From: Bagarius yarrelli
Taxonomy: Eukaryota; Chordata; Actinopteri; Siluriformes; Sisoridae
Assembly (NCBI GenBank): GCA_005784505.1
Contig: VCAZ01000122.1
Coordinates: 1,243,284-1,307,283, forward strand
Direction of reading: 5' to 3'
Length of the DNA stretch: 64,000 bases
This document shows positions 22,474 through 32,807 of this stretch, one piece after another. The translations under genes and the position numbers were made by a program. The stretch's first letter is position 1. Each line of letters starts with the position of its first letter. The notes below the pieces were generated by a model, which was not told where the DNA came from, ran no database searches, and saw nothing but the letters and a program-made list of their open reading frames with translations.

Positions 22474-24072
22474 CTGGGTGTTTGTTTTAATTAAGTGATT
22501 TTATCTCTATGGGCAGGGGGGTGTTTTCTGTTGCTGTGGGGTAATTATTATTTGCTGTAGTGTCTTGACAAATCAGACCAAATGCAGGGCTCATGATAAA
22601 AGATAAGGATTATATCCAGACACTACTCTATTTGTTTCTTGGTGGCGCTGTTGCTCTGGGTGAGACAAAAGTCTAAAATAATTGAAAACAATGCAGTTTT
22701 GTCAGTAGAGCGAGGTCTCTGATTGGCCGTGCGCCAGAGGGAGCCCTGGGGGAAGTTTATAGCTGTTTTCTGTCATGTAGGTCAGCACTTTTTCTCAGTC
22801 GCTACATCATAATCCACCTCAAGCGCCGTAAAATAAAAGAAAAGAAAATAGTCCGACAGGTGGAGAAAAAGGAAACAAAGGGAAAATAATCGATGTTCGG
22901 CTTAACTTGTCTAGACTTAAAATACAATTGAATTTGATGTTTATTCATAAAGATTTATTAGGATTAGGCAAATCGCCCTTCCACCCAGCCCCCCACGCTG
23001 TTATTACATGCCACATGTAACATGCATTAATACCACGGTGTGAGGAAAGAAGACAAGCAGCGTCCATCTGTCATCTCCTAGTTGAAGTCAGGTAACCGGG
23101 ACGCGGCGAGTACGTGGTAGTGTAATCCAATGAAATCTCTATTATTACATGGCGCCTATAATGATAATAATCTCCGATATGATTGATATCGATGCCCGAT
23201 CGCTGGAACTGAAACGAAACCCAGAGCTAATGAAGATAAAGCTCAGTCCGCTTTTTGGTCGCCTAAAGGCGTGACAAATAAATTGCTCTTGTTTTATTTT
23301 AAACAGCACATGCATCTTTTGTCGCACCGTCTTTAAAAGTCGTTCATTTAAAAGACTGCGTTTGTTTCTTTGCAAACACAAACACGAGCTTTCATCGATC
23401 ACAATCGCTCTTAACATGCAAAAGACTTGAAGAAGCCATAGAAAGTAAAAATACTCGTTTCTCCCGGAATATCATTACAGTCAGAGTTTCTGATATTACG
23501 GCAATCCCGTGACCCGTAATTAAGGGTGGGAATATTTTTATATTTTACGATCCGATCATCATCCATCTTAAAAAATTTCCTTTATTAATAAAGTTGTGTT
23601 CAGGATGAACTGAAGCTCTGAATGAAACAATTTATTACTTAAATAAGGCCGTAAGGACACACTGTACCTCGACTCAAGCACCTGTAACGGTGTGTGAAAC
23701 CCTGTGTTATTCACCACGGAGCACCGGCACAAAACCCCTACCCGTAACAGGACGGTAGCCGCAGTTTGAAGGTTATTTGCTTGCGCAGAGGATAAAATGA
23801 CTTTAAACTAAACGTCTCTGTATAAACCATTCAAAAAGAGAACAGTTCATCCTGACCTCTTCAACACTCTCACACAAACCTCCGGTAATTAAAGCCTGGT
23901 TCTTTATCAAAGCGACTCTGACCAGAGAATACGGCCCGAGCGTTAATCCACTGTGTAACCTTTCATTATTGTTTTCAGCTGCAGGGAAGCTTTAGGAGAA
24001 ACCACAGCAGGATTCCTGAAGAAAAACCTGCTTTCTAAGATCTCATCACTCTTTCACTTCACTCATTTTACT
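22474..24072. other. Unassigned unique sequence
   Basis: About 1.6 kb without a recognisable gene or repeat. The 90-codon minus frame at 23145-23417 shows no domain and no flanking splice signals that convince me. Confidence 0.4.
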
Positions 24073-24490
24073 CCTGCGTACTACATTATGAGTAAGTCCA
24101 CACTTCCTGTTCCTGTTAATAAGGTCTGTTTTATATTGTGTGATTATTTGCAGTATGAAAATCTGGACGTTCTCCATCCTCCACGTTGATATTGATCACA
24201 TGACCTACGCCGTCACAGTTTTAAGTGTGATCATGTTGAAACTTGGATGATGATGATGAACTACATTAACCAATATTTTAATCCTGAAGTATTTTAAGTT
24301 ACTTTAAACTCTTTCCGCCATTTTGGATTATGATGAGTCGTCTCTCCTGCAGGATCATGGGATAGTAACATGCCCATCGTATGTAAAAGTCCATCCGGGA
24401 ACTTTACACACACTGATTTACACATACATGCACAAGGATTTGGATATACTACACACCTCACAGACTCCAATACACACCCTAAATAGTATG
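24073..24490 (+). repeat. Dispersed repeat E, copy 1
   Basis: Starts GCGTACTACATTATGAGTAA and includes AGTCCACACTTCCTG, TGATCACATGACCTACGCCG, ATTTTAATCCTGAAGTATTT, CTTTCCGCCATTTTGGATT and ACTTTACACACACTGAT. The whole order recurs at 41878-42350 and its first 90 bases at 47311-47400. No coding frame; class unknown. Confidence 0.75.
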
Positions 24491-25920
24491 AAGGAATGAT
24501 CGACGTTTTCCTTCCTTCGTTTTTTGCCTCCCCTCCTCCCTCCTGGGATAATTCGTCAGCGCCTGCCTTCGTTAATTATTCAAGTCCATCCTCTACATAT
24601 TGAATATGTTTCTCTTTCTCGTCATTAATATTTTAAAGGCTGCTTCTCTCGCCGGGGCGTCTCGTAAGGATAAATCAAGGTGACATGAAATTTTATTGAG
24701 ACACTTTTGTTGTGTTCTAATGGAGCCAGAGTTAAAAGGGGTAAGTTTTTTGATTCTATAGCTATCAGACGGATGAAGTCGTAGATGGGACAAAAATAAG
24801 GGTCGGGAAAGATGGTGGAAGAGAAACAACCTATCGTGGCGTGTCACTAAGATATCGGAAATAAGGCTAGCAGATAAAAAATAACAGCATAACTGACACT
24901 AATAAACCCGTAGCATCCGTTGGTGCTCGTCAAGCTTTCGTTATGCAAGGAGAGGAAAATCGATGAGCATTAACGCAGCACTCATCTCTGCAAAAGGGAA
25001 AAGAAGATCCAGTCCAGATCAGTCGCTCTTCTCCAGCATGATGACACGACGGCCGGCGTTCGATTCCATCGCTGATTGGGTGGGATAAGAGCTCTGAATA
25101 TCGATGCAGTTTGGAGAGGAAGTCCTCTCTGACTGACCTGGAGTCAGGAAACGTTACCGCTTTAGCAGATTAGCATTTCTTCACCCATTTGGATATTGAG
25201 TCTCATATGACATTTAAAGAAGGCATGAAAGACAATCGAACTAAAACATTAAATATTACAGTTGTTGTTATTGCTGCAACTTATGTCCAGTTTTAAAATT
25301 AAATTCTATTTTTTTTTGTTTAGCATTATTAATAAACATCGCCACAAGCGGATTAACTCAGAAAAATAATTTATAAATTTCCGACTCATCCCTGATGAAA
25401 TCCAGCCAGAGGAGATGGCGGTGAGGAAAAACTCAATGAGGCGTTAAACCAGACTCGAAAGACAACCCGTCCTCATTACACAGCAAAGTGCAACTATATT
25501 TCTATCCCAGAAGCAATTTCAGAACCCCAAAAGCAAACTTTCAAGCTCCGCCTCCTTTTAAATTCTCAAAGCATATTGGTCAGAAGGTTTTCACCCTACT
25601 TCCTGTTCTTGTTTACAAAGATGTGCCCAAGATTCCTATAACCAGATGTTTGTTTGTTTTTTAATGAAAGGAATTTCTACAGTCTCACTCGAGGGTCAAG
25701 CGGTAATTATAAGAAAGTCATTAAAACGGAGGAACTTCGTCATTATAAACCTCGAGAGACGGAGACGAATACAACACCTCTGGACATATTGTAGGAAAAA
25801 TAATTGACTTATGTGTCTGTGTGCTGTTTGTTCATCTGGAGAGGCGAATCCAACCCTTATTTAGCACTAGTGATAGAGGAACAGCTGGAATTGTACGGTC
25901 ACAGCTCGTGTGTCATTACA
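24491..25920. other. Unassigned unique sequence
   Basis: No recognisable gene or repeat over 1.4 kb. The minus frame at 24593-24847 is basic and low-quality. Confidence 0.4.
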
Positions 25921-25921
25921 A

Positions 25922-25957
<36 letters not shown>
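25921..25957. repeat. (CA)n microsatellite
   Basis: Uninterrupted CA run. Confidence 0.9.
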
Positions 25958-26907
25958 CACATCTAAGTCTATCGATCCTCCCATATAATTTCGTCACTTG
26001 GTTTTGCTTTGCTGGATGTGTTTTTTGCCAAGGAGGTGAATAAATACTTTAATAAAAGCAGGCAGCTTAAAAAAAAACATTTCTGCCAGCAGCGGGTTCA
26101 CGACCTTAAAGCTTCGTTTGCTTACAAAATGCTAATTTTATGTGTGGGCTTTAACCATCTGAAGCTTTAGTATTAATCAGGAAGTGCAATATAGAATTGG
26201 GAGCTTATCCTTATAGAACAGCGTGCGGGCGGAACCATGTGGTTTAAACTGTTTTTGTGTTATCTCGAAGGCAAAAAAAGTGAAGTTCAAACGTTTTTGT
26301 GTTAAAAACACTACACAGACACGCCCCCAGTTACCAAAGTGTTCCGGTGGAAGAGTGTTTTCGTCAATCGTTATGTTCGTAACTCATTATTCAACTCTTT
26401 ATAAGGGTACGATACTGTGATTTAAGTCTACAATACACATACCGTACTAAAGGCAAATTAGCCCTATTACCTGTAGTAGCTTTACGTTACTACAATTGGG
26501 ATACACGAAATGCACAAAGTGTATCTGTGTTTTCACGATGAAAACAAAGATACACTTTGACCTCAAGCAAGCGTGTTTCAACAGGCCTGCAATTCAATAA
26601 CAACTCAGCGTCTGGGCTGGCTGACCTATGGTACTGCAGCGGCGTGGGTAGCGGCCAAATGTTGTACTAGATGGAATCGGTGGGCAGTACAAAATTTGAT
26701 ACTTTGGACAGCAATACGAACACATAACAAATGCATTTTTGATTACCGAGCATTCGTGTTCGCATCTACGAATGTTCGTAATTTGAATGTTCGTAACTAG
26801 GGGAGCGCCTGTATCTTTTCTTTAAACATGTCACATTTAGAACCAAAAGTACAGTTTATTATTTCTAGTACTCCATGTATGAACCAGGGCGGTGCATCAC
26901 CAACAAT
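25958..26907. other. Mostly unassigned sequence; mariner-like end near 26755-26812
   Basis: No gene seen. GAATGTTCGTAATTTGAATG followed by TTCGTAACTAGGGGAGCGCC at 26768-26811 looks like a Tc1/mariner-type terminal repeat, and CGTTATGTTCGTAACTCATT at 26368-26387 may be a related piece. Confidence 0.45.
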
Positions 26908-26993
26908 GTCAACTCAAAGCAAAAAAACAGCCAAAAGACGGCTCGTATCTCGAAACACTTGTTAGTTGGGACACTCGTAAGTCAATGTAACAT
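26908..26993 (+). mobile_element. MITE-M right-end fragment
   Basis: AACTCAAAGCAAAAAAACAG, GGCTCGTATCTCGAAACACT and GTTAGTTGGGACACTCGTAA match the right end of the full copy at 4800-5290 closely. Confidence 0.75.
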
Positions 26994-27935
26994 TGTATTT
27001 TAGAAGGCATGTTTGAGGTAGCCTAACAATTCATTTTTTTTTTTTTTTATTAAACCCGCAAAAAGACCAGTGAAATCCTGGAAGAACTAAAAAAATATTT
27101 TATTGTTGTTTTCTACTGCCAGAAAATGACAGTCATAAAGAAACGATTAATCCATAATTTTCCTGATTATCTATCTATACTCCACAAAATCTGATTAAAT
27201 AGACGTCAACAAGAAGGTTCCATTCATTTTTAGTTTCTACAACCTAAAGTAAACATGGCAGTATATTAAATTCTTCACTGGACTGCTGCATTTTGGCCTC
27301 ATCGCCGGAGTGATGGTAAATTAATCTGGATCAAGCACAGGCAGAGCAAAGTAATCTCTCAAAGTGCCAGTGAATCACGCACAGCCAGCGTGAGACACTC
27401 AGATCAAATATTCAAGACCGAGCACCAAAGGAGATCCTTTTAGCTGCATCAGAAGAGTGATAACATCCCAGCGTACGCTTTGTGTATCGCTATCATTCAG
27501 CTTTCATGTCCCACGGTCTTGGGTTAGCAATACACAAAGACGGTAAACGAGATGATTGATGTCAAACCCTTAAGCAGCACAACTTAACGATTTAGGTAAA
27601 ATATGACTAGTGAGATACACGACTGTGTTTATAGGTATTGTCATCTTGGATTGTTATCCTGGGTCCTGAAAGACATCTGCAGAATTACAGGAGTGCCGTG
27701 TTAAAAAAACAAACAAACAGGCAAAATTCTTCAAAATAATACTCAGTGAGCAGTTTGATGATGGTTCTTACTAGCTTTTCCAAGTGATCTTACATTATAA
27801 AATGTCAGACTATGAATCGTTTTTTAGAACAATACAGAATAGAATAGAATAAAATGTTTTTTCTCTGTTATTAGTTTGAACGACACAATTTATATAGTAG
27901 CGCCATCCAGTTTCAATTTCATTATTTAAACACGT
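26994..27935. other. Unassigned unique sequence
   Basis: No gene recognised. 27040-27175 resembles 34885-34985 loosely (GAAGAACTAAAAAAATATTTTA versus the matching GGAGGAACTGAATAAAG region) and may be a decayed shared repeat. Confidence 0.35.
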
Positions 27936-28287
27936 GGCAGGGTGCTTGGCTTAGATAAAAAATGGGATCCTGGCCAATACCCTTAGCATCCACAAGGTCT
28001 GTGGGTACATAGTCCTGCACAGATCCCACAACAATCCATTTCAGCAGCATGAGGCTAAGGCCGAGACCAACAAATCCAATAAGAAGGGGCACTACACACA
28101 GCCAGGTCTGCTGTCTCGGCCAAAAAGCACACCTGAAAATTCCAGCACGTTTTTCACCTTGACGCCCTCCAGATGCTTCAACAACCACCGGCTCCTCCAA
28201 GATCACCACCCCTGAGGTGGTCACAGCTCCAGAAGTCTCGCTTATCTTGCCCTTGTACTTAACAGTAAATTTATTTTTACTGTTCAT
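27922..28287 (-). pseudogene. Partial duplicate of nrg3 exon 1 with intact short frame
   Basis: 27936-28253 is a same-strand copy of 29808-30126 with 12 substitutions and one single-base deletion (about 96% identical). The ATG of the parent is ATA here, but a frame of 121 codons runs from an unrelated upstream ATG at 28287 through the copied part. The hydrophobic block from RQQTWLCVVP to GQDPIF is identical in protein to the parent, and its four base changes are all silent. The non-silent changes (Met to Ile at the start, two Gly to Glu, Glu to Val, Glu to Lys) are confined to the N-terminal part. The parent has seven A's (plus strand, ending at 29835) where the copy has six, which shifts the frame after PIF to a stop about ten codons on. 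No Ser/Thr-rich region or splice donor is retained. It lies in the inferred intron 1, about 1.2 kb from the exon. A non-functional local duplicate is simplest; an alternative exon is possible but unproven. Confidence 0.8.
28261..28284. repeat. Small hairpin beside the exon-copy breakpoint
   Basis: AACAGTAAA (28261-28269) is the exact reverse complement of 28276-28284, with a six-base loop, seven bases beyond the end of the duplicated segment. Confidence 0.7.
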
Positions 28288-28723
28288 GGTAAAAGTTATT
28301 AGATTCCACAGATCCAGTGTTACCCGTCTGCTAGCAAAGGATATTTACCCAAGAAATGTAATCATCTTGGACAGAAAGGTGTAAATAAACAGCTATGGAT
28401 TACGTCCCGGCAGATTCCTACATACATGTAAACTGTTTAACTGAAAAAGAAACCCAAACACTACAGATCACTGCTGCATGTAAATACAGAACATCCTCGA
28501 CATTTGATGGGGGTTACAATCTTGAAAAGCAATATTTCTATTGCCAAAAATAACACAAGTCTGTATAAGTTAACGTTCTATGAAGTAGGCCATGGTAGCG
28601 TATAAAAGTAGCTTTGAGCTGGTTGTAAAAGATATGTTCCAATTTCATCTGGGTCGCACAGTTTGCACCTCCAAAAATATCCTAAGTTGATATATCTCAG
28701 GTTGAGAGTTGTTTGTATGTCTA
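28288..28723. other. Unassigned unique sequence
   Basis: No gene or repeat recognised between the exon copy and the repeat at 28724. Confidence 0.4.
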
Positions 28724-29040
28724 TATTTACAGCATTTAGCAGACGCCCTTGTTCAGATCGACGTACAAAAAGTGCGCTGAGTTACATCATTGAACAGCTT
28801 GATACTGGTAGTACAATAGATTACAAATCAAAGTGTACAACCACAAAAACTGTTAAAAGAGCAGCATGGATACTTGTTAAATGTCGACTGCTAGGTATTT
28901 AAGAAAGAGGTGGTGGTGATGGGAAGTTCATTTCACCATCTTAGTGCCAGAACAGAGATGGATGTGGATGGTGGGACTAGTCGAGCTGTGATTGTGGATC
29001 TAAGCGTGGTGCTATGTGAGGGGTGATAGGTGCTTTTGTA
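28724..29040 (-). repeat. Dispersed repeat with SINE-like tail, family uncertain
   Basis: Begins ATTTACAGCATTTAGCAGAC then GCCCTTGTTCAGATCGACGT, the reversed tail shared with SINE-B. It continues with GTTCATTTCACCATCTTAG and GTGCCAGAACAGAGATGG, which belong to a different body known to me only as a widespread fish repeat. Confidence 0.5.
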
Positions 29041-29264
29041 GGTAGGAGATTTGTAATGACACATAATGTAATTACGTTATATGTATTATAGTATTACCAT
29101 CTGGCTACAGCTACTCAAATTTCCAATCACCAATATCAAAACTTTATCAAGTCAACTTCAGTTATTGTCCAACGTCTACGTCAACACTGTAATCTAAAAT
29201 ATGTAAAAATGTTGTAAAACATAAGCTTTAATTTCTTAAGTGACATTAAAATAAAATTAAGGTC

Positions 29265-29350
29265 CATGGCAACTCAGCGGTTAAGGATATTGACCACAAG
29301 TGTTAAGACAAGCCATCCAAAAGTTGGACCCTTAAACAAGGGCCATAGAG
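29265..29350 (+). repeat. Degenerate SINE-B-like fragment
   Basis: CATGGCAACTCAGCGGTTAA resembles the A-box head, and CCTTAAACAAGGGCCATAG resembles the decayed body. Low similarity. Confidence 0.4.
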
Positions 29351-29403
29351 CTTTTTTACTACAGCAGAGCCAAAATATATGCAAACTTCCATTTGATTGC
29401 ACT

Positions 29404-29430
29404 GCACACACACACACACACACACACACA
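29404..29430. repeat. (CA)n microsatellite
   Basis: A CA run about 50 bases inside the intron, downstream of the nrg3 donor site. Confidence 0.9.
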
Positions 29431-29475
29431 TCTCCCTTAAGCCCAGAGCAGCAACAGACATTTAGAGATGACAGG

Positions 29476-29481
29476 ACTCAC
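29476..29481 (-). other. nrg3: Splice donor of nrg3 exon 1
   Basis: The minus strand reads AGACAC then GTGAGTCC, a strong match to the consensus donor. It is the last good donor before the read-through frame stops. Confidence 0.7.
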
Positions 29482-30118
29482 GTGTCTTGCGGCTGACGTG
29501 GGTCCGAGCTGGAGTGTTTGCTGGCCTCTCTGTGGTTGAGTGCTCACGGATGGAGTCATTGAGGACAGTTGGTTTGGATGAAGATGGGCTGGAGGTGGAT
29601 GTCCGGCCAAAGGTCGCAGCATTCAAGGCAGTCGTTGTGGTAGTTTTTTGGGTCACTTGACTGCCAGACGAACCCCCATCCCTTGGGTTGGCATTTGGAG
29701 ATGCTGCTGTTCGAGCTTTCCCTCTCACTGATGTCGTGATAGTCGAGATAGTGGAGGACACTGTGGTTGTTGTGGTGGTGGAGGACGTGGTGCTGTCTGG
29801 GCCTTTGGGCAGGGTGCTTGGCTTGGATAAAAAAATGGGATCCTGGCCAATACCTTTGGCATCCACAAGGTCTGTGGGTACATAGTCCTGCACAGATCCC
29901 ACAACAATCCATTTGAGCAGCATGAGGCTAAGGCCGAGACCAACAAATCCAATAAGGAGGGGCACTACACACAGCCAGGTCTGCTGTCTCGGCCAAAAAG
30001 CACACCTGAAAATTCCAGCACGTTCTCCACCTTGACGCCCTCCAGATGCTCCAACAACCTCCGGCTCCTCCAAAATCACCACCCCTGAGGTGGTCACGGC
30101 TCCAGAAGTCTCGCTCAT
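29482..30118 (-). CDS. nrg3: Neuregulin 3, first coding exon (partial gene)
   Basis: Encodes the N-terminal ~212 residues of pro-neuregulin-3, a membrane-anchored EGF-family ligand of the ERBB4 receptor acting mainly in the nervous system. Residues 1-43 are a variable leader. RQQTWLCVVP at 44-53 opens a hydrophobic segment to about 73, followed by LKWIVVGSV and YVPTDLVDAKG, the signature I recognise from vertebrate NRG3. From about residue 107 it is Ser/Thr/Pro-rich with Thr runs, as in the mucin-like region that precedes the EGF domain. I start at 30118 (MSETSG; A at -3) because known NRG3 proteins begin with MSE; a longer in-frame ATG at 30160 is less likely. The exon closes at GTGAGT (29481-29476), phase 1, before a stop in the read-through. 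The EGF domain, juxtamembrane region and tail lie outside the window. Which teleost paralogue (a or b) cannot be told. Confidence 0.9.
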
Positions 30119-31155
30119 CTTGCCCTGGGTTAAGAGAGGGTTAATCCCAGGGTCTGGCACTCAGCAGGCACAGAAGGATCACTAAAGAATGGATCATGGT
30201 GTTGAACGTCGGGGCGATAAAAAAAAAAAAATATCAAGAAATCCAAGCAGGTCACACAATCAGATACAAATACTCACCCACAACATACAACCATCACTCC
30301 TTGCCGCAAATGCTATCACACACACTCAAGCCTTCACTCACACCCGTACACACACACACAGACACACAGTAGAATTCCAGAGGTCAAAAAAACAGGGCTG
30401 GACGAATCCTACGTGGGGTGATCCTTTAAGTCTCATTTTAAAAGCGGGTGATGGAGGAGAGAATGTGGACTTAGAAAGGACTCAGGTTCCAAGGACAAAC
30501 AGAGAAGTCGGAGGAAAAAAGGGAGAAGCTGGGCGGAGGAGTGAATCAAGAACGGAAAATTGCAGAGAGGATGTGTCTGCGAGGAGTCGCTCGGCAGATC
30601 CCGGTGCAGCAGCACACTCTTGTGTTATCACTCCTTAAAATCCTGTAATTCAGATCAGCCACCAATCTGACCAGCATGAAACGTTCCCCTTTGGAGTCTG
30701 TTTAATATTTCTTGAAGTAGTAAATGATTTTCAGAATGACTCACAGTTTTTCATGATTTCTTCCAGCTTGGTCATAGTCTTGTCCCGAGACTCTCGTTAA
30801 GCTCCCGTTAGCACTCGCTGACTCAGCTCTGCATATCCCATAGAGTCAGAACATCCAGCAAGCAGATGCAATTCTTAGCATCCCCTCCCAGAGAAAATCC
30901 TTTATCTGATACCGTCTGTATGAACGGGAAATCAAGCCACTTTAATCTGTTCCTCACACTACTGCCAAAATAAATTTAGCAGCTATAGAACAAGCAGGAG
31001 ATGACTGCAAAGCCAGCGTACGATCTAATCCATAGGTAAGACAAATCCGTTTTACTGCTTGAGCAGCATCCGAGCTTTGTCTCGCATGCTGTCCATGCAG
31101 CAAAGAGAAAATGAGCGTGTGCTCTGTCCTCCGCTACATTCCGCCACTGAGAAAA
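30119..31155 (-). promoter_or_regulatory. nrg3: Putative nrg3 5' UTR and proximal promoter
   Basis: Lies directly upstream of the start codon. Immediately before GGCAAGATG the minus strand reads TTAACCCTCTCTTAACCCAG, a pyrimidine-rich stretch ending in CAG that could be a splice acceptor, with a branch-like GATTAAC just before. If it is used, the 5' UTR has a further upstream exon. No TATA box or CpG island is evident by eye. A short CA-rich stretch lies near 30310-30370. Transcription start unknown. Confidence 0.4.
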
Positions 31156-31171
31156 CGAGGGAAGGAGAGCG

Positions 31172-31202
<31 letters not shown>

Positions 31203-31350
31203 GAGAAGAAAGGTGGGTGGGAGGGAGAGAGAGTGCAGCGTGAGGGAGCTAGAGAAGCAGGAAGGGGGAAGGGAGGGTGCTAGAGACAGACAGTAAAGAG
31301 AATAAGACAGAAATAAAGAGAAAGAGAGAAAGAGAAAAAGAAAGAAAAAC
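31156..31350. repeat. (GA)n purine tract upstream of nrg3
   Basis: Nearly all A/G on the plus strand (TC-rich in the nrg3 sense), with an uninterrupted GAGAGA core at about 31170-31204. It is about 1.04 kb from the start codon. Confidence 0.9.
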
Positions 31351-31524
31351 ACAGAGCTCAAGTCCTCATTATGTTCTCTTTATCCAAACCGCCATCCAGT
31401 CCACATGCGAGGCTTCATAATTATTTCTTTACTGATGTGTCTCTGTCCCGGGACTGAGTTTCTTTGCAAACAGACGCCGCGCTCCTGTGCGACATTCAGC
31501 AGCTGCTGCTGATGCTGCCGATAC
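31351..31524. other. Unique spacer between two purine tracts
   Basis: Slightly GC-richer DNA with GCCGCGCTCCTGTGCGAC-like sequence and GCAGCTGCTGCTGATGCTGC near 31498-31517. No gene is recognised, but it could be part of an upstream untranslated exon or promoter. Confidence 0.35.
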
Positions 31525-31789
31525 CGAGAGATGGAGAGAGAGAGAGAGGCAGAAAAGCAGCTAAGGCAGACAGACAGGGAGAGAGATTAAAGGAATAAGA
31601 GAGAGAGAGGCAGGACTACACCTGCTCCTCCCTGCTAGAGAGACAGAGAGAGAGAGGGAGGGAGGAGGAAAGAGAGAGAGAGAGCGAGACAGAGAGAGAG
31701 AGTGAGAGTGACAGCGAATATACAGTAGGAAAGAGTAGGGAAAAAAGATAACGAACACGCTCACAATGTAAAGAAAAAAGCAGGAGAGA

Positions 31790-31820
<31 letters not shown>
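31525..31820. repeat. Second (GA)n purine tract
   Basis: A long GA-rich field with pure GAGAGA runs near 31531-31548, 31640-31700 and 31789-31820. The Ser/Leu-rich minus frame across it is an artefact. Confidence 0.9.
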
Positions 31821-31824
<4 letters not shown>

Positions 31825-31974
31825 ATACATGCTAGTGCTCTGCAGTATTAACTGAACTGAGAGATTGCTAAGTGCTGTAAATAGCCTGATTCTGAGCCGC
31901 TTTCTTGTCAGACATGTCACTCACTCACTAATTCATTCAGTCCCTTTCATTACTCTATCATGTGAAAGATAAGT

Positions 31975-32033
31975 ATGAAGTGGTAGCTCATTGGTTACGG
32001 TGTTCGACTGCCGGTTGCAGCAGTGGGAAGTGC
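31975..32033 (+). repeat. SINE-B head fragment
   Basis: GAAGTGGTAGCTCATTGGTT and GGTGTTCGACTGCCGGTTGC, truncated where repeat F begins. Confidence 0.65.
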
Positions 32034-32035
32034 AT

Positions 32036-32290
32036 TTGGTACCTGTGCCTTTAGTGGAGATTTACTCGACTGATACCCCTCTTAATACCACCACTATCAC
32101 ATCACAATTATAGAAACCATCAATACTAAACAAACACACAATATAACACAGCGTGGAATTACACACAGAGAGACATTTCACAGATTGAGGATAAAAACCA
32201 TTTTTCATGTTAACACACAACTCCAAACCTCTACACTACAACCACAACTGTACCACATACAACATCTGGAGCAGTTCAGAATATTTATCT
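32036..32290 (+). repeat. Dispersed repeat F, copy 1
   Basis: Shares nearly all its length with 46113-46384: GACTGATACCCCTCTTAATA, CCACCACTATCACATCACAA, CACAGCGTGGAATTACA, CAGAGAGACATTTCACAGAT and CAACATCTGGAGCAGTTCAG. It lacks a segment of about 20 bases present in the other copy. No frame; class unknown. Confidence 0.8.
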
Positions 32291-32351
32291 AATAAATAAT
32301 GACTTAAATAATGAAATATTAGGCATGTAGAAAATCAATGGGAGGTGGAAG

Positions 32352-32410
32352 TTCCAGTTTATAACAGTACATCCTATTGTATTGTTTTTTTTATACAATA
32401 TCCGTTAAAT
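32352..32410 (-). mobile_element. MITE-M fragment (minus)
   Basis: CCAGTTTATAACAGTACATCC and TATTGTATTGTTTTTTTTAT match the reversed interior of the 4800-5290 copy (TATTGTATAAAAAACAATCC region). Confidence 0.65.
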
Positions 32411-32807
32411 ATCTGTTTATTTTAAACGTACCAGAAAGAACCTTCTCTTTTTTTTCTCGAACATGGTGTAAAAAAAATATACAGCTTAGTGTTTATCCAG
32501 AATCAACTTTTTAATAAGCAGTTTCTTATATGCGATTATTTCCATGGAAACCTACAATACCTGTACCGGCTTCACATAAAGAGATTAGAAAGTGCGAGGC
32601 TTTTAATCTGAAATATTGAGTTTCAGCTTAAGGGCTTTGGAAAAGCAAGAACATTCGGGTAAAAAAAAAACAAAAAAAAACGGAAGACATGCAAAAACTG
32701 CACAAATCTCAGCACTGAGAAGTGAAATTAATTACAGTTCGTAAAAGAAATGCATCAGAGATTGTGTTGCAGTGTTGTTTCTGGAAGGTCAAGCAGGGTT
32801 GTGTGTA
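32411..32807. other. AT-rich unique sequence
   Basis: No gene or repeat recognised. A-runs occur near 32665-32690. Confidence 0.4.

Larger units (their letters stand above)
1..29481 (-). other. nrg3: Inferred 5' part of nrg3 intron 1
   Basis: The nrg3 first coding exon reads on the minus strand and ends at a splice donor at 29481-29480, so the DNA below it should be intron 1. No further neuregulin exon (EGF-like domain with its six cysteines, juxtamembrane segment, cytoplasmic tail) is visible in this interval. That agrees with the very long first intron known for vertebrate NRG3. The interval is filled with repeats listed separately and with AT-rich unique sequence. The assignment is inference from gene orientation, not direct evidence of transcription. 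Confidence 0.7.

Noticed and set aside
29556..29912. Alternative-frame ORFs over the nrg3 exon
   Set aside because: They are shadows of the real frame and lose the conserved hydrophobic block.
30119..30160. Upstream in-frame ATG at 30160 as the nrg3 start
   Set aside because: It would add 14 unconserved residues and read through an acceptor-like sequence, whereas MSE at 30118 fits known NRG3 starts.
30189..30638. 149-codon plus frame upstream of nrg3
   Set aside because: It includes CA-repeat-derived His/Thr stretches and lies antisense to the presumed nrg3 5' UTR. No family resemblance.
31561..31920. 119-codon minus Ser/Leu-rich frame
   Set aside because: It is the translation of the second (GA)n tract.
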